NCBI GenBank assembly: GCA_019059635.1
Contig: JAGVRJ010000004.1
Span: 1,240,001-1,304,000, forward strand
Source: Proales similis
Taxonomy: Eukaryota; Rotifera; Eurotatoria; Ploima; Proalidae
Reading direction: 5' to 3'
Length of the DNA stretch: 64,000 nt
The notes under the pieces: generated by a model
What the model was told of the DNA's origin: nothing
Databases searched by the model: none
The model's input: only the letters and a program-made list of their open reading frames with translations
Part shown: positions 9,724-21,364 of the stretch, in pieces
How the letters are laid out: every line of letters starts with the position of its first letter
Numbering within the stretch: position 1 is the stretch's first letter
Program-made: the position numbers and the translations under genes

Positions 9724-11949
9724 ATGAACAATTTCTTTGACAGCCTCTTTAATTACAAGTCAAATCTGGCTCGAACTGTGATGTGGATTTTTATTTTGTC
9801 CAGCCTGATTGCTGAAAGCCTCTTGATAAATTGCCCTCAGGACAAGCATGAGTGCAAGCTTTCAATATGGACCGATCAGATCGGTGACACAATGATAAAT
9901 TGCAATCAGAGCTCAAGGATAGATTTGTTCATTTCAGGAGAGATTCGTCTGCCGTTAAGTGAGCATCTTGTCCCATTGGTAAATAATTGTCGAATAAGTA
10001 ATCTGGTTTTGGTCAACTTCGACTCGTTTGATATCGGCTGGAGTGGAAATGAATATCTACGGGCCCTTCAGTTGAAAATTTATTTTTCCGATTTCAAATT
10101 TTCTCTTTACCAAAATACAGACGAGAGTGAACAGAAAGAGCAGAAGCTGTTCAAGTATTGGTCAAAGGTAAGTCTAGGCCCTGGAGTCAATTTTAACAGC
10201 CCAACTCCTGCAGTCGTTTTCAACAATGCGACCATAAAGACTTTAGAATTCGACCGCATGTTCGACACATTAAATAGAAAACAGCTCATTCAAATAACCG
10301 AGTCAAACATCGAACAAAACACAACAATTCACAAAGCATATTTTAACTTTTTCAATGTCAAGCTTGACAGCTCGATAATTTCAAAACAGATCTTTTCAAA
10401 AACAAATAGTCTTTACATAAGTTCACACTTGAAATCAATCTCAGCGAATTGCTTTACAGAATTAGTCAACATGAACAGGATAATCTTCTCGGTTTTCTCA
10501 CTCAAATACTTATTTCATGAGAACTCTGCATGGCTGCGCAGCCTCAACTCAAACGTGAGCGTCAACTACAGCGCTGGGCGCGACGAGGTCATGCGGCAAA
10601 AGGCTCTCTTGCTCGAGCTGAGGACAACGCACTTTTTCAATCGACCCAATCTCAAGAACAACGCCTATGACTTTCCGGACGAGGACTTTTGCCTCTTTCG
10701 CCACTTTCCCTTCGAGCAGTACGTGTTCCCGGTTCTGCACGTGAGCACCTGCTCGTGCACCCGCGCCTGGCTCACTCGCTTCTTTTTCTTCTTTGAGCTG
10801 GACAGCCATATGCTGTGCTGGAATGACCGCTTCTGTGATTTCGACCGCATGCTCGCCCGGTGCGACCAGCCTGGCAAGATTCAAAACTGGAGCATGCCGA
10901 TCGACATTTACTACGTCGACGACCAGTACTGGCACTTCAGGACAGCCAACTTTGTCCTCTCCATGTGGGTCACGCCTGCGGTGTCACTGGTCGGCCTAGT
11001 GGCCAATCTGCTCAGCGTGGCCACTCTGCGCAACTCCAACTTCCGCAAGAACATGAAGCAGCGCATGTTCGACCAGATGCTCGCCAACTCGGTGATCGAC
11101 GCCACCGTGTGCTTGATCGGCGCCCTGGGCCCGCTCTCGCTCTGCATCGACGTGAACAGCAACTTCTGCATGCTGGCCGTTGTGTCCAGCAAGCCGCTGC
11201 GCATCTTCTTCATCGTTCTCAACCAGTACGTGTCGGGCGTGCTGCGCACCTGGTCCAACTGTGTGCACATCATGCTCTCGCTCGACCGGTTCAACCTGTC
11301 GACGGACTCGAACCACAAGCTGCTGGCCAAGTTCGCCGAGATCAAGCAGCATAAGCTTCTGCTCGCCTCACTTGGCTACTCTATTCTCGTGAATGTCATA
11401 AAATTATTTGAATTCGAATTTGATATTGAAATAGCCAATTTGAAATTTCCCCTCCTATGGCCAGAATTCTTCTTTTTCCGCACTTGCTATTCATACTTGA
11501 ATCTGATTTTTGTTATTCTGAACAACATCTTGTTGATCACAGTTCAGTTCGGCGTCGATTTTGCCCTTTTTCTGTATCTGCGACGTAAGCTTCAAGAGCG
11601 GGCCCGAACACTTTTGTGCCACAGTACTGCTTCGTCGGGCCGAGTTCTGGCCGAAAAGAGTAAGGAAAAGATCAAACGAATGCTTATTATCAACAGCGTC
11701 GTTGTTGTCCTTCTTCATCTGCCCGAAATCGTTGTCCTCGTGCATTTAGGCTCCTTGATTGGCCACAGCGGAGATGTCATCATCCCGGATACATTCGACT
11801 TTGTCTATCTGGAAACAATCGGTCCAGTTTTTATGGAAGCCGCCAACACAATATATTCACTTTGCTACACGTTCAACATCTTCTTCTATTTCAAGTTCAA
11901 CAAGACCTTCAGAGATTCGTTTCGTTCTCTCTTCGTCTGCTCTCAATAG
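9724..11949 (+). CDS. Rhodopsin-like 7TM receptor with large ectodomain, copy 2
   Basis: Intronless, 741 aa from the ATG at 9724. A hydrophobic N-terminal segment at about residues 17-33 acts as signal peptide or anchor, followed by a glycosylation-site-rich ectodomain of about 385 residues and seven membrane helices. The helix-8-like tail is FNKTFRDSFRSLF. Architecture and the SLDRF motif match copy 1. Residues 259-552 are nearly identical to copy 1, but the N-terminal 258 residues and the TM4-TM7 part are clearly paralogous and much less similar. It starts 130 bp after the KLHDC4 stop, in direct orientation to copy 1. A parsimonious history is tandem duplication spanning part of KLHDC4, or insertion of one copy into it, followed by conversion of the core. 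Confidence 0.8.
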   Translation: MNNFFDSLFNYKSNLARTVMWIFILSSLIAESLLINCPQDKHECKLSIWTDQIGDTMINCNQSSRIDLFISGEIRLPLSEHLVPLVNNCRISNLVLVNFDSFDIGWSGNEYLRALQLKIYFSDFKFSLYQNTDESEQKEQKLFKYWSKVSLGPGVNFNSPTPAVVFNNATIKTLEFDRMFDTLNRKQLIQITESNIEQNTTIHKAYFNFFNVKLDSSIISKQIFSKTNSLYISSHLKSISANCFTELVNMNRIIFSVFSLKYLFHENSAWLRSLNSNVSVNYSAGRDEVMRQKALLLELRTTHFFNRPNLKNNAYDFPDEDFCLFRHFPFEQYVFPVLHVSTCSCTRAWLTRFFFFFELDSHMLCWNDRFCDFDRMLARCDQPGKIQNWSMPIDIYYVDDQYWHFRTANFVLSMWVTPAVSLVGLVANLLSVATLRNSNFRKNMKQRMFDQMLANSVIDATVCLIGALGPLSLCIDVNSNFCMLAVVSSKPLRIFFIVLNQYVSGVLRTWSNCVHIMLSLDRFNLSTDSNHKLLAKFAEIKQHKLLLASLGYSILVNVIKLFEFEFDIEIANLKFPLLWPEFFFFRTCYSYLNLIFVILNNILLITVQFGVDFALFLYLRRKLQERARTLLCHSTASSGRVLAEKSKEKIKRMLIINSVVVVLLHLPEIVVLVHLGSLIGHSGDVIIPDTFDFVYLETIGPVFMEAANTIYSLCYTFNIFFYFKFNKTFRDSFRSLFVCSQ
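10498..11381 (+). repeat. Homogenised receptor core, copy 2 of 884 bp
   Basis: Partner of 6543-7426, in direct orientation. The block starts at a shared CTCAAATACTTATTTCATGA and ends in CTTGGCTACTC, after which the two genes are no longer alignable at DNA level without gaps. Confidence 0.9.
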
Positions 11950-12291
11950 CCCAGCAGATTTCATCGCACCGACTCAGTGTTCTCAGCTTCGAAGCAAAAC
12001 ATTGTGTATTGTTTATTTAGAAAATATGCTTCGAAAATATTGAATGCAAAAGAGAGATTGACAAGCTTTCATATTTGCTGTTGGTATTCAGAGTGTATTG
12101 GTTCTCAATAAAATAATTCATGTTTTTGTTTACTTTTTCTTTTCAAACTGCTCATTTGTGTGTGGGTGCTGGTTGAACACGCTTGATTGAAAGGGCAAGA
12201 CATGCCGCCTTGCACGAGCTCTTGTTCTCAATTTGTTTTTAATGTCGCGGCGATTCCTACATACAAATGTACATTCAAGGTCAGTGCTCAT
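11950..12291 (+). other. Convergent intergenic region, receptor 2 and SPIRE
   Basis: These 342 bp lie between two convergent stops. There is an AATAAA near 12107 for the plus-strand gene. I see no coding or RNA feature. Confidence 0.5.
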
Positions 12292-15200
12292 TCAAGGACT
12301 GGACAAAACTGGCCTCAGATTCAGCGTCAGATTACTTCGTACGAGTCGTGTAGGCGATAGCTGTAGCTCGTCATTTGACTTTATTTCGCTCTTTCGATTT
12401 GCCGACTGCTGCTCGCGTGTTTCACTTTTCTCGTCCGAAGAATAGCTGCCTTGCAGCTGGCTGCTCTGGCAATCAGCTGTGCTCATTATCCGATTTATTT
12501 CGTTCACTGAGCTCATGGTCACGGTCGAGAATGAATTTTGCGACGAAGCCGCACTGTTCTTGCTAAGCAGGTCACGGTCTGAGTAGGCGCTTACAATCAC
12601 GCCGCTCATCATGTGATAGCAGTCCACGCACACGTCCAAGACTCGGAGGTCTGCGCCCGTGGTGGTCTCATTCTCGTCGTAGAGTAGCTCGTCTTCGCCT
12701 GGCTGCGATATACGTTCGCCGGCCGATTGGTTATCGCTGTCGTCGTTCGTTGCTTCGGTGCTGACCGAATTGCTCGAGTTGTGCACGCTCTCCTCCTTGT
12801 TCGGACAGAGTTTGAACAACGGAACCTGCACGATTAGGCCGTTCTTAATCTGAGCCTGTCATTAAATTTCAAGGTCAAGTACTGGTCTAATGGTCTTAGC
12901 CCAACGCAGCTTCAACTTACGCTTCTCTGACACTTTTTGCACACTCGCTGCTGGCACACTTTGCACTTGATGCCCCAGTTGAACAAATGGAACTTGCTCT
13001 TGCGACACGAGAAGCAAATTTTGCCCTTGGAGACGTCAACGAACAGCTTGTTGTCGAACAGAAGATAGTCGAGCTCGGCCTTGGTGAGCACGTTTCTGAT
13101 GTGACACAGCTCGTCGAATGTGAGCTTCAGGCACTCCTCGCTGGTGACCAATTTCTAATTGTTGATTAAAATCAGACATTCGACAGGCTAAAGCGAGCGC
13201 TCAGAGGCAAAGACGACAAGGCGACCACGACAACATGAGGAAACAAGGACAACGTCGACGCGCTTCTTACTTTCACTAGTTCGTGCGAGCTTACAAAGCC
13301 AAAATCGTCTTGGCCTGGGCCGCTTCTCAGATAGACAGGAGTGGAATCAGGCTGACTTACGCTCAAATGCTGGTCGTGAGGCGCTGCTTTGAAGCCGGAA
13401 AACAGATTGAAGGAGGAAAGGCGACTGGTCATTGAGCCAATGTCGCCAATGTTCATTGTGTGACGTCGTGGAATGTTGGACGCCCGCTTCAAGGTCGAGC
13501 TGGCCAAAACGTCCTCAGTGACCAACGCCTTCCAATTCTCGGCCGGCTCTGTCCACGGCGAGAGTGGAGAGCGCAGCGAGTCGGGTGCGCTGATTTTCTT
13601 CTTGTTCTGCTCTGCAACCAGGTTGGTCATGATCTCGTTCAAAAGCGTCTTGTTGTAAATCGACTCGCTGAGGTAATCCTCGTCCAGAACAGATAAACTG
13701 TTCAAATCCTCCGAATCGATTTCGCTTCCGTCCTAGAAAGAGAATAGTTGGATTTTAATTTGCCTGTTTGAACTGGTCAACGCTCTCTGCTACCTCGTCG
13801 CTTGAGATGAGATCTCTGAGCAGTCTATCGTCGGCTTTTAGCAGACGCTTGCTTGACTGACTCAGATTTGAATCGTTCTGATTGACGCGCGGAGCCATCT
13901 TGCTCTCGTTTGTGACGGTTTTACGCAGCGGCGCCGAATGGTTGCGGATCGAGGTCATGAGCTGCTCGTGCAGAGTCGGCTGCCGCTGCATCAACGGCTG
14001 ACGACCAAGTTTCCGCAGCGACGCCTTTTTCAGCGGCGGTCGCGACCTGATGAATTCGAGTATTATCTCGCGGGCGTCTTTTCTCTCGCCCGGTCCGATC
14101 GAGTTTTCCATCTGTTCAATGTGTGTTTAACGGCCGACAAGAGGAAAGAGACTCGCCTGTGCTCACTTACATTGACTTTGCGCAGCTGATAGCGTTTGGC
14201 TCGAATCTGATCGAGCAGTATCTCGAACGGCGTCAGCTCGTACTCTATATGACGCCTGGTCTGATTGGGCTTGTCGCTTACTTTGCGCAGCTTAATGCCG
14301 TTTCGTAGCTCGTGAATAACTTGCATCCACAACTTTGCCTAAATAAATGAGTTAGACGCAAGGATTAAGCGAGCTTTGGACCGGTCTTGGACTCACCCAG
14401 TCGGTCTTGTCCAGTAGCTCGAAGCAATAGTCTTCGGCGTCCTTGCCGGCTTTTTGTAGATGATTCTAGACAACCAGATTAGCGAAAGGACGAGTCGAGC
14501 GATCGGATTGAAACGGTTTTACTTTGCTGTGCTCGATCTTGGCCAAAAATACTTGGAGCTCATAGGCCTGGGCGTACAGACCTCTACAGACAGCCTTGTA
14601 GTGGTAGTCGGCCTCGGCGACGTTGCTTCGGCAAATCTGGATTAACCGCTTTTAGCTAGACATGGATTAATTGGGCAAACAGACTACTCGCCTCGAGCGC
14701 CTTGTCAATGCTGATCGGCTCTTCTTGTTCGATTAGGTTGTACGAGCTCGACTCGTTGTCTGTGAGCTCGTCTTCGTTTGCCGCCCGGTGACTAAACTCT
14801 TGGTAATGCCCTATTGACGAGTCAATTAGACAAGGTCCAGCTTCCTCTTTAGCCTATTTGGCGCCTACCCGAAATGAGAAGCAGGAGATGTGAGAGAGAG
14901 CTCTGAAGCACCGGCTCGTTAAGGTAATTGTTTCCGTAGTCGAGAGCGTCGAATATCAAATAGGCGACCACTTTGAGAATCTGCGCAAGAATGGCAATCG
15001 TCGATTAGAGCAAGTCACATTCGACTGGACTTGAGAGCTCACCCGAGTCTCGAGCGAGTGCTTGTCATCGGCCGAAAAGTACTCGTGCTCGGGATCGGCA
15101 GCGGCTCGTTTGAAGCAAAGCACAATGGCACCGTCCTTGGCCAAGTTGATGACATTCAAATCTATTTCGTCTTCGTTCTGCTCGAGCAGGGCAATATTCT

Positions 15201-15402
15201 CGTCCAGCAGAGACTTGATCTGGTCGAGCATCTGGTAGAGAACTGCCCACGCTTGCTCTTGACTTATGGCGCAGCCGAACAGCTCCAGAATGTGGCGGAG
15301 AGTCAACAGCTCTGTCTTGCAGCCGAGCATTGCGCTCATGCGACTCGCGTTCAAGCTCGTTTCACCGCCTTCGTTCCATGACTGGTCTCGGCTCTCGTTC
15401 AT
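12292..15402 (-). CDS. SPIRE: SPIRE-type actin nucleator
   Basis: Ten exons (5' to 3' on the minus strand): 15402-15043, 14980-14869, 14810-14692, 14636-14523, 14465-14397, 14338-14171, 14111-13794, 13732-13271, 13154-12921 and 12855-12292, giving 839 aa. An N-terminal KIND domain ([20 protein letters not shown], ending near [20 protein letters not shown]) is followed by a segment matching Spire around its WH2 region ([33 protein letters not shown]). A spire box plus modified FYVE-like zinc finger comes next ([20 protein letters not shown], then CFSCR..C..C..CKKC). Family members nucleate actin filaments with formins and act in vesicle transport. The C-terminal ~190 residues are low-complexity and acidic. 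The intron between 14692 and 14636 uses a GC donor (GCGAGT). The actin-binding WH2 repeats are short and not all clear to me. Confidence 0.85.
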
Positions 15403-18000
15403 TTCCTCGCTTGCGAATTAGAAACAGAGCGATCGGTCTTTGTGAGCTTCTTGTTTGCCTGTCTCTGCTCGCGTTTTCTAGCTAAATTTAACTTTTTCGC
15501 TCATTACATTAGCTGCATTAGATTCGAACTCGCGCTGTTCAATAATAAATTTGCATAAGAAAACAAGAAGCAGTCACAAAATGACAGATGGGTTTTGCTC
15601 TGCATGAACAGGGCGGACACGTTTCTGCTGGTGAATCAGTCTCAAATTCGCCAAATTCTCTTCTTCTCCGCATGAATTGCTCGTTTCATTAAAAATGTGA
15701 AAAGTCACACAGTGTATAAACGGCTGAATCTGACAAGATCGAATTCACGACAGCAACACACAGTGACAGCTTGATTTTGCCAAGACGGCCGCTTCGGCAG
15801 GCAAACAGACGAGAGGAAGAGAAGCCAAAATAGAAAGTGAGAGAGTGTTTATGGAGGAAAAGGTGGAAGTTTAAGGAGGAGAAGCGGCCAGCGATTCGAT
15901 AGACATCGGTTTAGTTGCTTCAAAGTGGATAGAAACGGGCGCAATGCGAAAATGAGCGTCACGTCTGAAGGGGACTCGGCTTTGTACAATCTTCGGCTCG
16001 GTGATTTGCGCTTATGCGTCAGCTGAACATGCTATTTGAAGTGTCAACAAAAACAACAGATGATTGCCAAATGGACATTTGAATTGACAAATGCCACATA
16101 TTTGGACTCTGAATTAGACGCAATCATTTTGATTAGGAGCAAACAGTCCAAAGCTCAGCTCATGAATGCGCGCGCACACACACACAAACAGAGCACCGAG
16201 ATAGGTAGACACTTGAATGGATGAGTGGCCGATGTCGAGTGTTTTGCGCTGCTTGAATGCGTGTTTGTGTTGGCGTCTGAGCGAGTCATAATTCGTTTAA
16301 AGAGACGGAAACTCGTTATCACTTGTTAAAGTGGCACAGGCCACGAAACAAAATGTGGCCCCGCTCAACTACATCGATGTTCATCTAATTTGCTCGCACA
16401 CACATATTTATGCCTCTGACGCAAGCGTTTCTTAATGTCGGCTTCTCTTTGTTGACTTAAATTACTCACACACCGCCATCGGCTGTTATGCAAAAGAGGC
16501 CAACTCGAGATGGCTGCTGAAGTTGAAGCACACACAAATACTCTCACATGCACTCACACGCATAGGTAGGCTGGAGGAGCGAGCGATCGCGAAAAAACTC
16601 GATATACACGCCACAAACCTTAAAGTTTCATTCATCGAGCGTCTAAAATTGGCCAACGAGAGAGTTTACTCGCCAAGGCATGATGAATGACAGATTGAAA
16701 ATAATGAGCACTCGATCCACACTGGGACTTTGAGGCCCACTATGAGCCAAATAGAACAGAAAGAGTGAGAAGGAGAGGCATGGAAATCGAGGCTATTCGA
16801 CGACGCAATCGTTTCGAATGCGGACAACACGAAATGGCTGCAATGCGATTAGCGAGTGCGAATTCTAATAGACGATTGCAAAACGAGCCGAGAGATCCGA
16901 TTTAAGATGACTGCGGCGATCATGATGACGGCCGATGACGATCTCTGATTCGACTCATGACAGACGAGTTGAGACGAATGGCCCGCATAGAGCAAGAGGC
17001 CCGCAATCAACTCGCAACGATTAAAAGCGAGCGCAAAATCACACACACGCACAGAGCGGCGCTTAGAGTCCGTTTCGTTCCTCGTATTTTCATTGCTCTC
17101 TTCATAATGATAGATTTGGTGCTCTCACCAAAAGATTATCGCTGGTCAAATACTCAACGAGTGCAATGTTGAGCCGCGCAGTTCTAATCCGCGTCGAGTC
17201 GCGTTTGAGCTCCAGGTGCACACTCACAAATTGCCCGATTAGAGTCTGATCGTGATTGAAACAAAGTGCCCGATAAACAATACATCGGCCTATCATTCTC
17301 ACGCACCATCAAAAATCAGACTATCGGCCGCGGCAAGCTTGCGAGGCCACCAATTCAAGTGGCCTCGAACGCCGGCCTGGCCGACAAATCATTGACAGCA
17401 GCAGCAGTCCAACTGCACAGCAAATTAGGCGAAAGCGAATGAACGTCAAGAGATAGAAAGAGAAATTGGCGCGACGGCTTATCTTTGCGCTGGCCTTTGC
17501 GACGTCTTGAAACATGCATGGCTAATTGGATGGATGGGTTTGTGGTGGGGCATAATTTCAATGGTGGAGGTGGCGTTTGTGGCCAGCCATGCTTGTTGTT
17601 GTTGCTGCTGCTGCTTGCTTGTTGGTCATGTCGTGAACTTAAAAATAATTGATAAATAAAACGACCAAGTGAGAGAGATAGAGAGAGAGTGAGATGAAGG
17701 AGTGCCGAGAAAAAATAGGCGATAAATTGGGATGGGCTGGCACGCATCATTCAAAATAGACACTGGTATGCATTGTTCGAGCGCCTTTCTATCAAACGCG
17801 TGCGACATATCGAGGTCGTGCAGTAAATCGGCAGCTGTCCTGCTTGCGCTCATCTTGACGAAATTGTCGCTTTATCATGTACAATTTGAAACGTCTTGAT
17901 TCGATACAGACTGAAAGTGGACGTGTGTACGTGCGTTGACGTTGGAGCGCTCGCATTCAATGTTTGCCAAGCAGAGGTGACGCTGTTTGCGTGTCTCTCT

Positions 18001-18022
18001 GTGTGCGTGTGTGTGTGTGTGT
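18001..18022. repeat. GT microsatellite
   Basis: A (GT)n run with one interruption, inside the gene-poor stretch upstream of SPIRE. Confidence 0.85.
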
Positions 18023-18281
18023 ATGTCCAGTCACGTCAACGAGCTGAGCGAAGCCAATTGACTCGAGACGGACGGCCCAGTCGAGTACGTGTCTGCGCAC
18101 TGCTTGCTGAAAAAAGTCGAATCAATAAAGGTCACATTGACGAACGAATAAAAAACGAAAAGGCCATTCTGACAAAAGCGACAATGTATTCATCCATTCA
18201 ACGCTCAACAGACAAAGTGTAAAAGAAAATGCAAAGAATGAAAGCGAAATCGGGAAGGCACACAGAGCCACGGAGCGAGAA

Positions 18282-18298
18282 AGAGAGAGAGAGAGAGA
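18282..18298. repeat. GA microsatellite
   Basis: A pure (AG)n run of about 17 bp in the same gene-poor stretch. Confidence 0.85.
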
Positions 18299-20214
18299 CG
18301 AAGGTGCCTGCACATGCACACAATCGATGCGCGCAGACGCCGTGTCCTCTTGGTGTTGGAGAATTATTTATACGAGAGCCGGTATGTGTTTGGATTGTGT
18401 TTCACTGGGCTCACTATTTGCTTATTCATTAAGAATGAGAAAAAAAAAACGAGAAAAGTTTCTCTTTTCTCTGAGCCAAATTTAATTTCAAGCAGAGTGC
18501 GAGTGTATTTATTTAGACGACATAGTTGTGACCGAACTTAATTTCTCTTCTCGGCTCAATTTCAATACCATGATCGTTGTTGTCATCATCACATAGATGA
18601 ATGAGGCACAAGAGCGATTAACCCTTACATAACGCACCTTACTCGTATCATTTTCTATATTTTATTTCTGGACTCGTTGACTGCCTGGCTGGCTTGCTCA
18701 CTCGTTCGCTCTTTCTGACCTCTCGCCGAGCAAATCTCTCAAGCGCAATCGCACACTGCTAGGTTGAGCCAAATGCCACCTTGAGATCGTCGCACGCGTA
18801 TGCGCGGCAGTCCGATACCGTTGTCGCCACGAATATAAACAAATCGCCGAGTGCGCTTTGCTTCTTTTCTCTGTTTTTGTACTTGACTCTCGAGTAGTTG
18901 GCTCGGTCCGTTTCACGCTGTTCTACTCTGAAAAACCCGCTGATGAACCTTCTACTCTTAAGGTGCGTGCGTGCGGGCGGGCCGGCGGGTGTTGCACAAT
19001 TTGAACTTTAACCGCGAGCAGTTGATTCCAGGCCCACTCATAAAAGTCTTCTTCTTCGGCCTCAAGTCCAATTCCAAAGTGCTTTTTAATGCCAAATGAA
19101 ATAAAAGACTATTTTTGCAGTTGAAGGTGACTTGGCGTAATCGCTTCTTTTCACACGCGTGTTTCCATCGAAATGAAAACTCGATGCTAATGATGAAACT
19201 GGGAGAGAGAAATGAGTGAGCTAGCTAAGCAAGTCAGAAGAGGCAGAGAGAATTAAAAGCGAGGAGGAGGCAAGAGAAAGAAATGGCGAAATAGCTGCAG
19301 ATGATGAAATGACCAGCGATATTTTTGAATATTAAATAAATTGACTTGGAAATTCATGGTCGTCACTGAAATTGGCTTAAACAAATCGAAAAAGAGAAGC
19401 GCGACGCAACTGCCAAAAGAAGAAATAAAAAGAAAAAATCGCGCCCGGGCAGCAAGAGCCTATCAAGCGAGCTCCTCACTGAGCCGACGAGTAATTAAAA
19501 TAGTTTCGCTCTTCTCTTTCAAATGGAGCGCACTGGAGCGTGCCTAAACTTTTGCCAACAAAACTAAATTGATAGAACTCAACATTCGACATGCGTTGTC
19601 TGCCTGAATGCGCTGCGGCCGACTACCTGTCTAGCAAATGCGTGCTCTCAATTTTTTTCTCTCTATCTAGCCGATTTCTCTGCAAAAAAAAGACCAACAC
19701 CACCACTAACAAAAAAAAAAAAAACTCATTTATACGGCTCCACTCAGCGCCGGCCCAAATAGAGCAAGAGTTGACGCGCTTAATCGAATCGAAGTAGTCA
19801 CCGTCATCATCGACGTCGTGGCCGTCTTGAGTCAACGCCAACCGAAAGAGTGGACAATCGGTGTGGTCAAACGACCTAATTTACGGCTCGTTTAAATTTA
19901 ACAACCTATTGACCGGCGTTGTCCTCTTGAGCTCTCGACAATTACTTGAAAATGATTGGCACACCAGAATAGACACACACACAATCGCACAAATATGCGG
20001 CGTACACGCATGGACATGGAGATTGCAAAGGGACGTTGGGCGTTGCGTTCGAGATCCGGCTCTTTGGCCGATTTATTTCAATTATTAATTATTAAAGCAG
20101 CTTCTGGCGTTGATTGTGGCGAGCAAAGAGAAAAAAACCTAGACGGCGATCGAAATGCAATTTTGAACTCAAAAGGCTTCCCCATCATCTCTGAGCATTT
20201 AACCGAGCCTTTGC

Positions 20215-21276
20215 TTAAGCGAATAGTTTATTCAACGCCTCTTCGAGAAGCGGCTGCCAGAACTTGCGCGAATATTTTATGTCCGTGACGGCCGAGTGCC
20301 GAAATGTGTAACCGTTCACTTGACTGCAGCCGATTGACGAGAGCTGCGAATGAGCAAAGTTAAAGGAGGAATACTGGGGCGGGAGAACAAGCAGGAGATC
20401 GCGCTCAAGGCCTTTGCTCGACTTGAAATATCCCAACAGAGCGAGCAGCTCGAACTTGTTGACTTTCATGAATTCTACGATCTGCTCGCATTTGAACTGG
20501 TCTTGGCTCAGCCATTCATTGACGCTAAAGTTGATAGATGACATTGCCCAGTCTCGGCTGCCGATGCGATACTGTTTGAAGTCTTTTTTGAGTATGACCT
20601 CTACGGGCTCGTCACTGACTGCGAACTTGAGCTCGTCGAACTTGCTCGCCAGCTCGCTTGTGTCCATTTGAACGAACTGGTTTAGATACTCGACCATGGC
20701 AAAGTCGAGCTCGCTCGCTCTATAAGTCAAATCGTTCGTGTCGAATATGATCGGATAGAGCATGAGCGCAGAGAATGATTCGTCGAATTGAATTTTCGAC
20801 TGCTCGAACAGTTTGGCGATCTGACTTGTGTTTGAGCCCACCGAGGTGTTGACCATTCGTGGCTGGGCGTGTGCGAACTCGCCTTTGTCTACGTGATGGT
20901 CAATCACACCGGAAACAAGCTGGGCAAGGCCGAGACGCTGCTCATTCTGATCCAACTCGTTATGATCGACTAAAACGACGTCCAGCAGACGGACGGCACT
21001 CAGCTCGCTAATGAACACCAAGTCTTGCAGGTCGATCGAGAATCGCTCCAGCAAATGCATGCACTCCCTTTTTGACTTGAGCACCATCTCCGACGAATTG
21101 ATCACTGGCACAACGTTGGTGCGCTGTTTTTGCTCGCTCAAGTAGAACGCCATCGATATGGCGCTTACAATCGAATCCAAATCGGCCGACTGGTTGCCGA
21201 GCACGGCCGTGCAGCCGGCCTTTGATTGAACAAAAGCTGCTTTGCTCCTTTTAACAAACTCTTTCACAGACTGCAT
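20215..21276 (-). CDS. DHH-family exopolyphosphatase (PRUNE/PPX-like)
   Basis: Intronless, 353 aa. DHH phosphoesterase motifs appear in order: AVLGNQSADLDSIVSA (about residues 24-39), VVLVDHNELDQ (100-110), GVIDHHVDKGE (123-133, the DHH metal site) and NTSVGSNTSQIAKL (143-156), followed by a DHHA2-like C-terminal half. Enzymes with this set hydrolyse short inorganic polyphosphate or nucleoside tetraphosphates with divalent metals. The unmodified DHH triad suggests an active enzyme. Whether it is the metazoan PRUNE1 orthologue or a yeast PPX1-like form I cannot decide. It lacks the long C-terminal extension of vertebrate PRUNE1. The ATG is 88 bp downstream of the STRA6-like stop on the same strand, with the STRA6 polyadenylation signal between them. 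Confidence 0.78.
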   Translation of the reverse strand: MQSVKEFVKRSKAAFVQSKAGCTAVLGNQSADLDSIVSAISMAFYLSEQKQRTNVVPVINSSEMVLKSKRECMHLLERFSIDLQDLVFISELSAVRLLDVVLVDHNELDQNEQRLGLAQLVSGVIDHHVDKGEFAHAQPRMVNTSVGSNTSQIAKLFEQSKIQFDESFSALMLYPIIFDTNDLTYRASELDFAMVEYLNQFVQMDTSELASKFDELKFAVSDEPVEVILKKDFKQYRIGSRDWAMSSINFSVNEWLSQDQFKCEQIVEFMKVNKFELLALLGYFKSSKGLERDLLLVLPPQYSSFNFAHSQLSSIGCSQVNGYTFRHSAVTDIKYSRKFWQPLLEEALNKLFA

Positions 21277-21364
21277 TCTTTCCAGCTGAGTCGTAACTTG
21301 CCGAGCTGACGGAATTTATTCGGCGCGCTCGGACCAAGCAGAACTTTGTTTTGATTCTGTCATG

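Larger units (their letters stand above)
15403..20214. other. 4.8-kb stretch without a supportable gene
   Basis: This lies between the SPIRE start and the PRUNE-like stop. ORFs here are short and low in complexity, without family resemblance, conserved spacing or splice-joined partners. It holds several microsatellites (CA near 16175, GT at 18001-18022, GA at 18282-18298) and CTG/CAA-rich tracts near 17580. As the largest gap in a window where most gaps are under 600 bp, it may hold SPIRE regulatory sequence or a non-coding transcript, but nothing in it proves that. Confidence 0.5.

Noticed and set aside
15520..15545. A T-arm-like string (minus strand GTTCGAATC) suggesting a tRNA
   Set aside because: The flanking bases do not form the five-pair T stem and no acceptor or anticodon arm could be drawn.
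17355..17750. A 131-codon minus-strand ORF in the gene-poor interval
   Set aside because: Built from CT repeats and homopolymeric Ser/Asn/Pro runs, with no recognisable domain or neighbouring exon.
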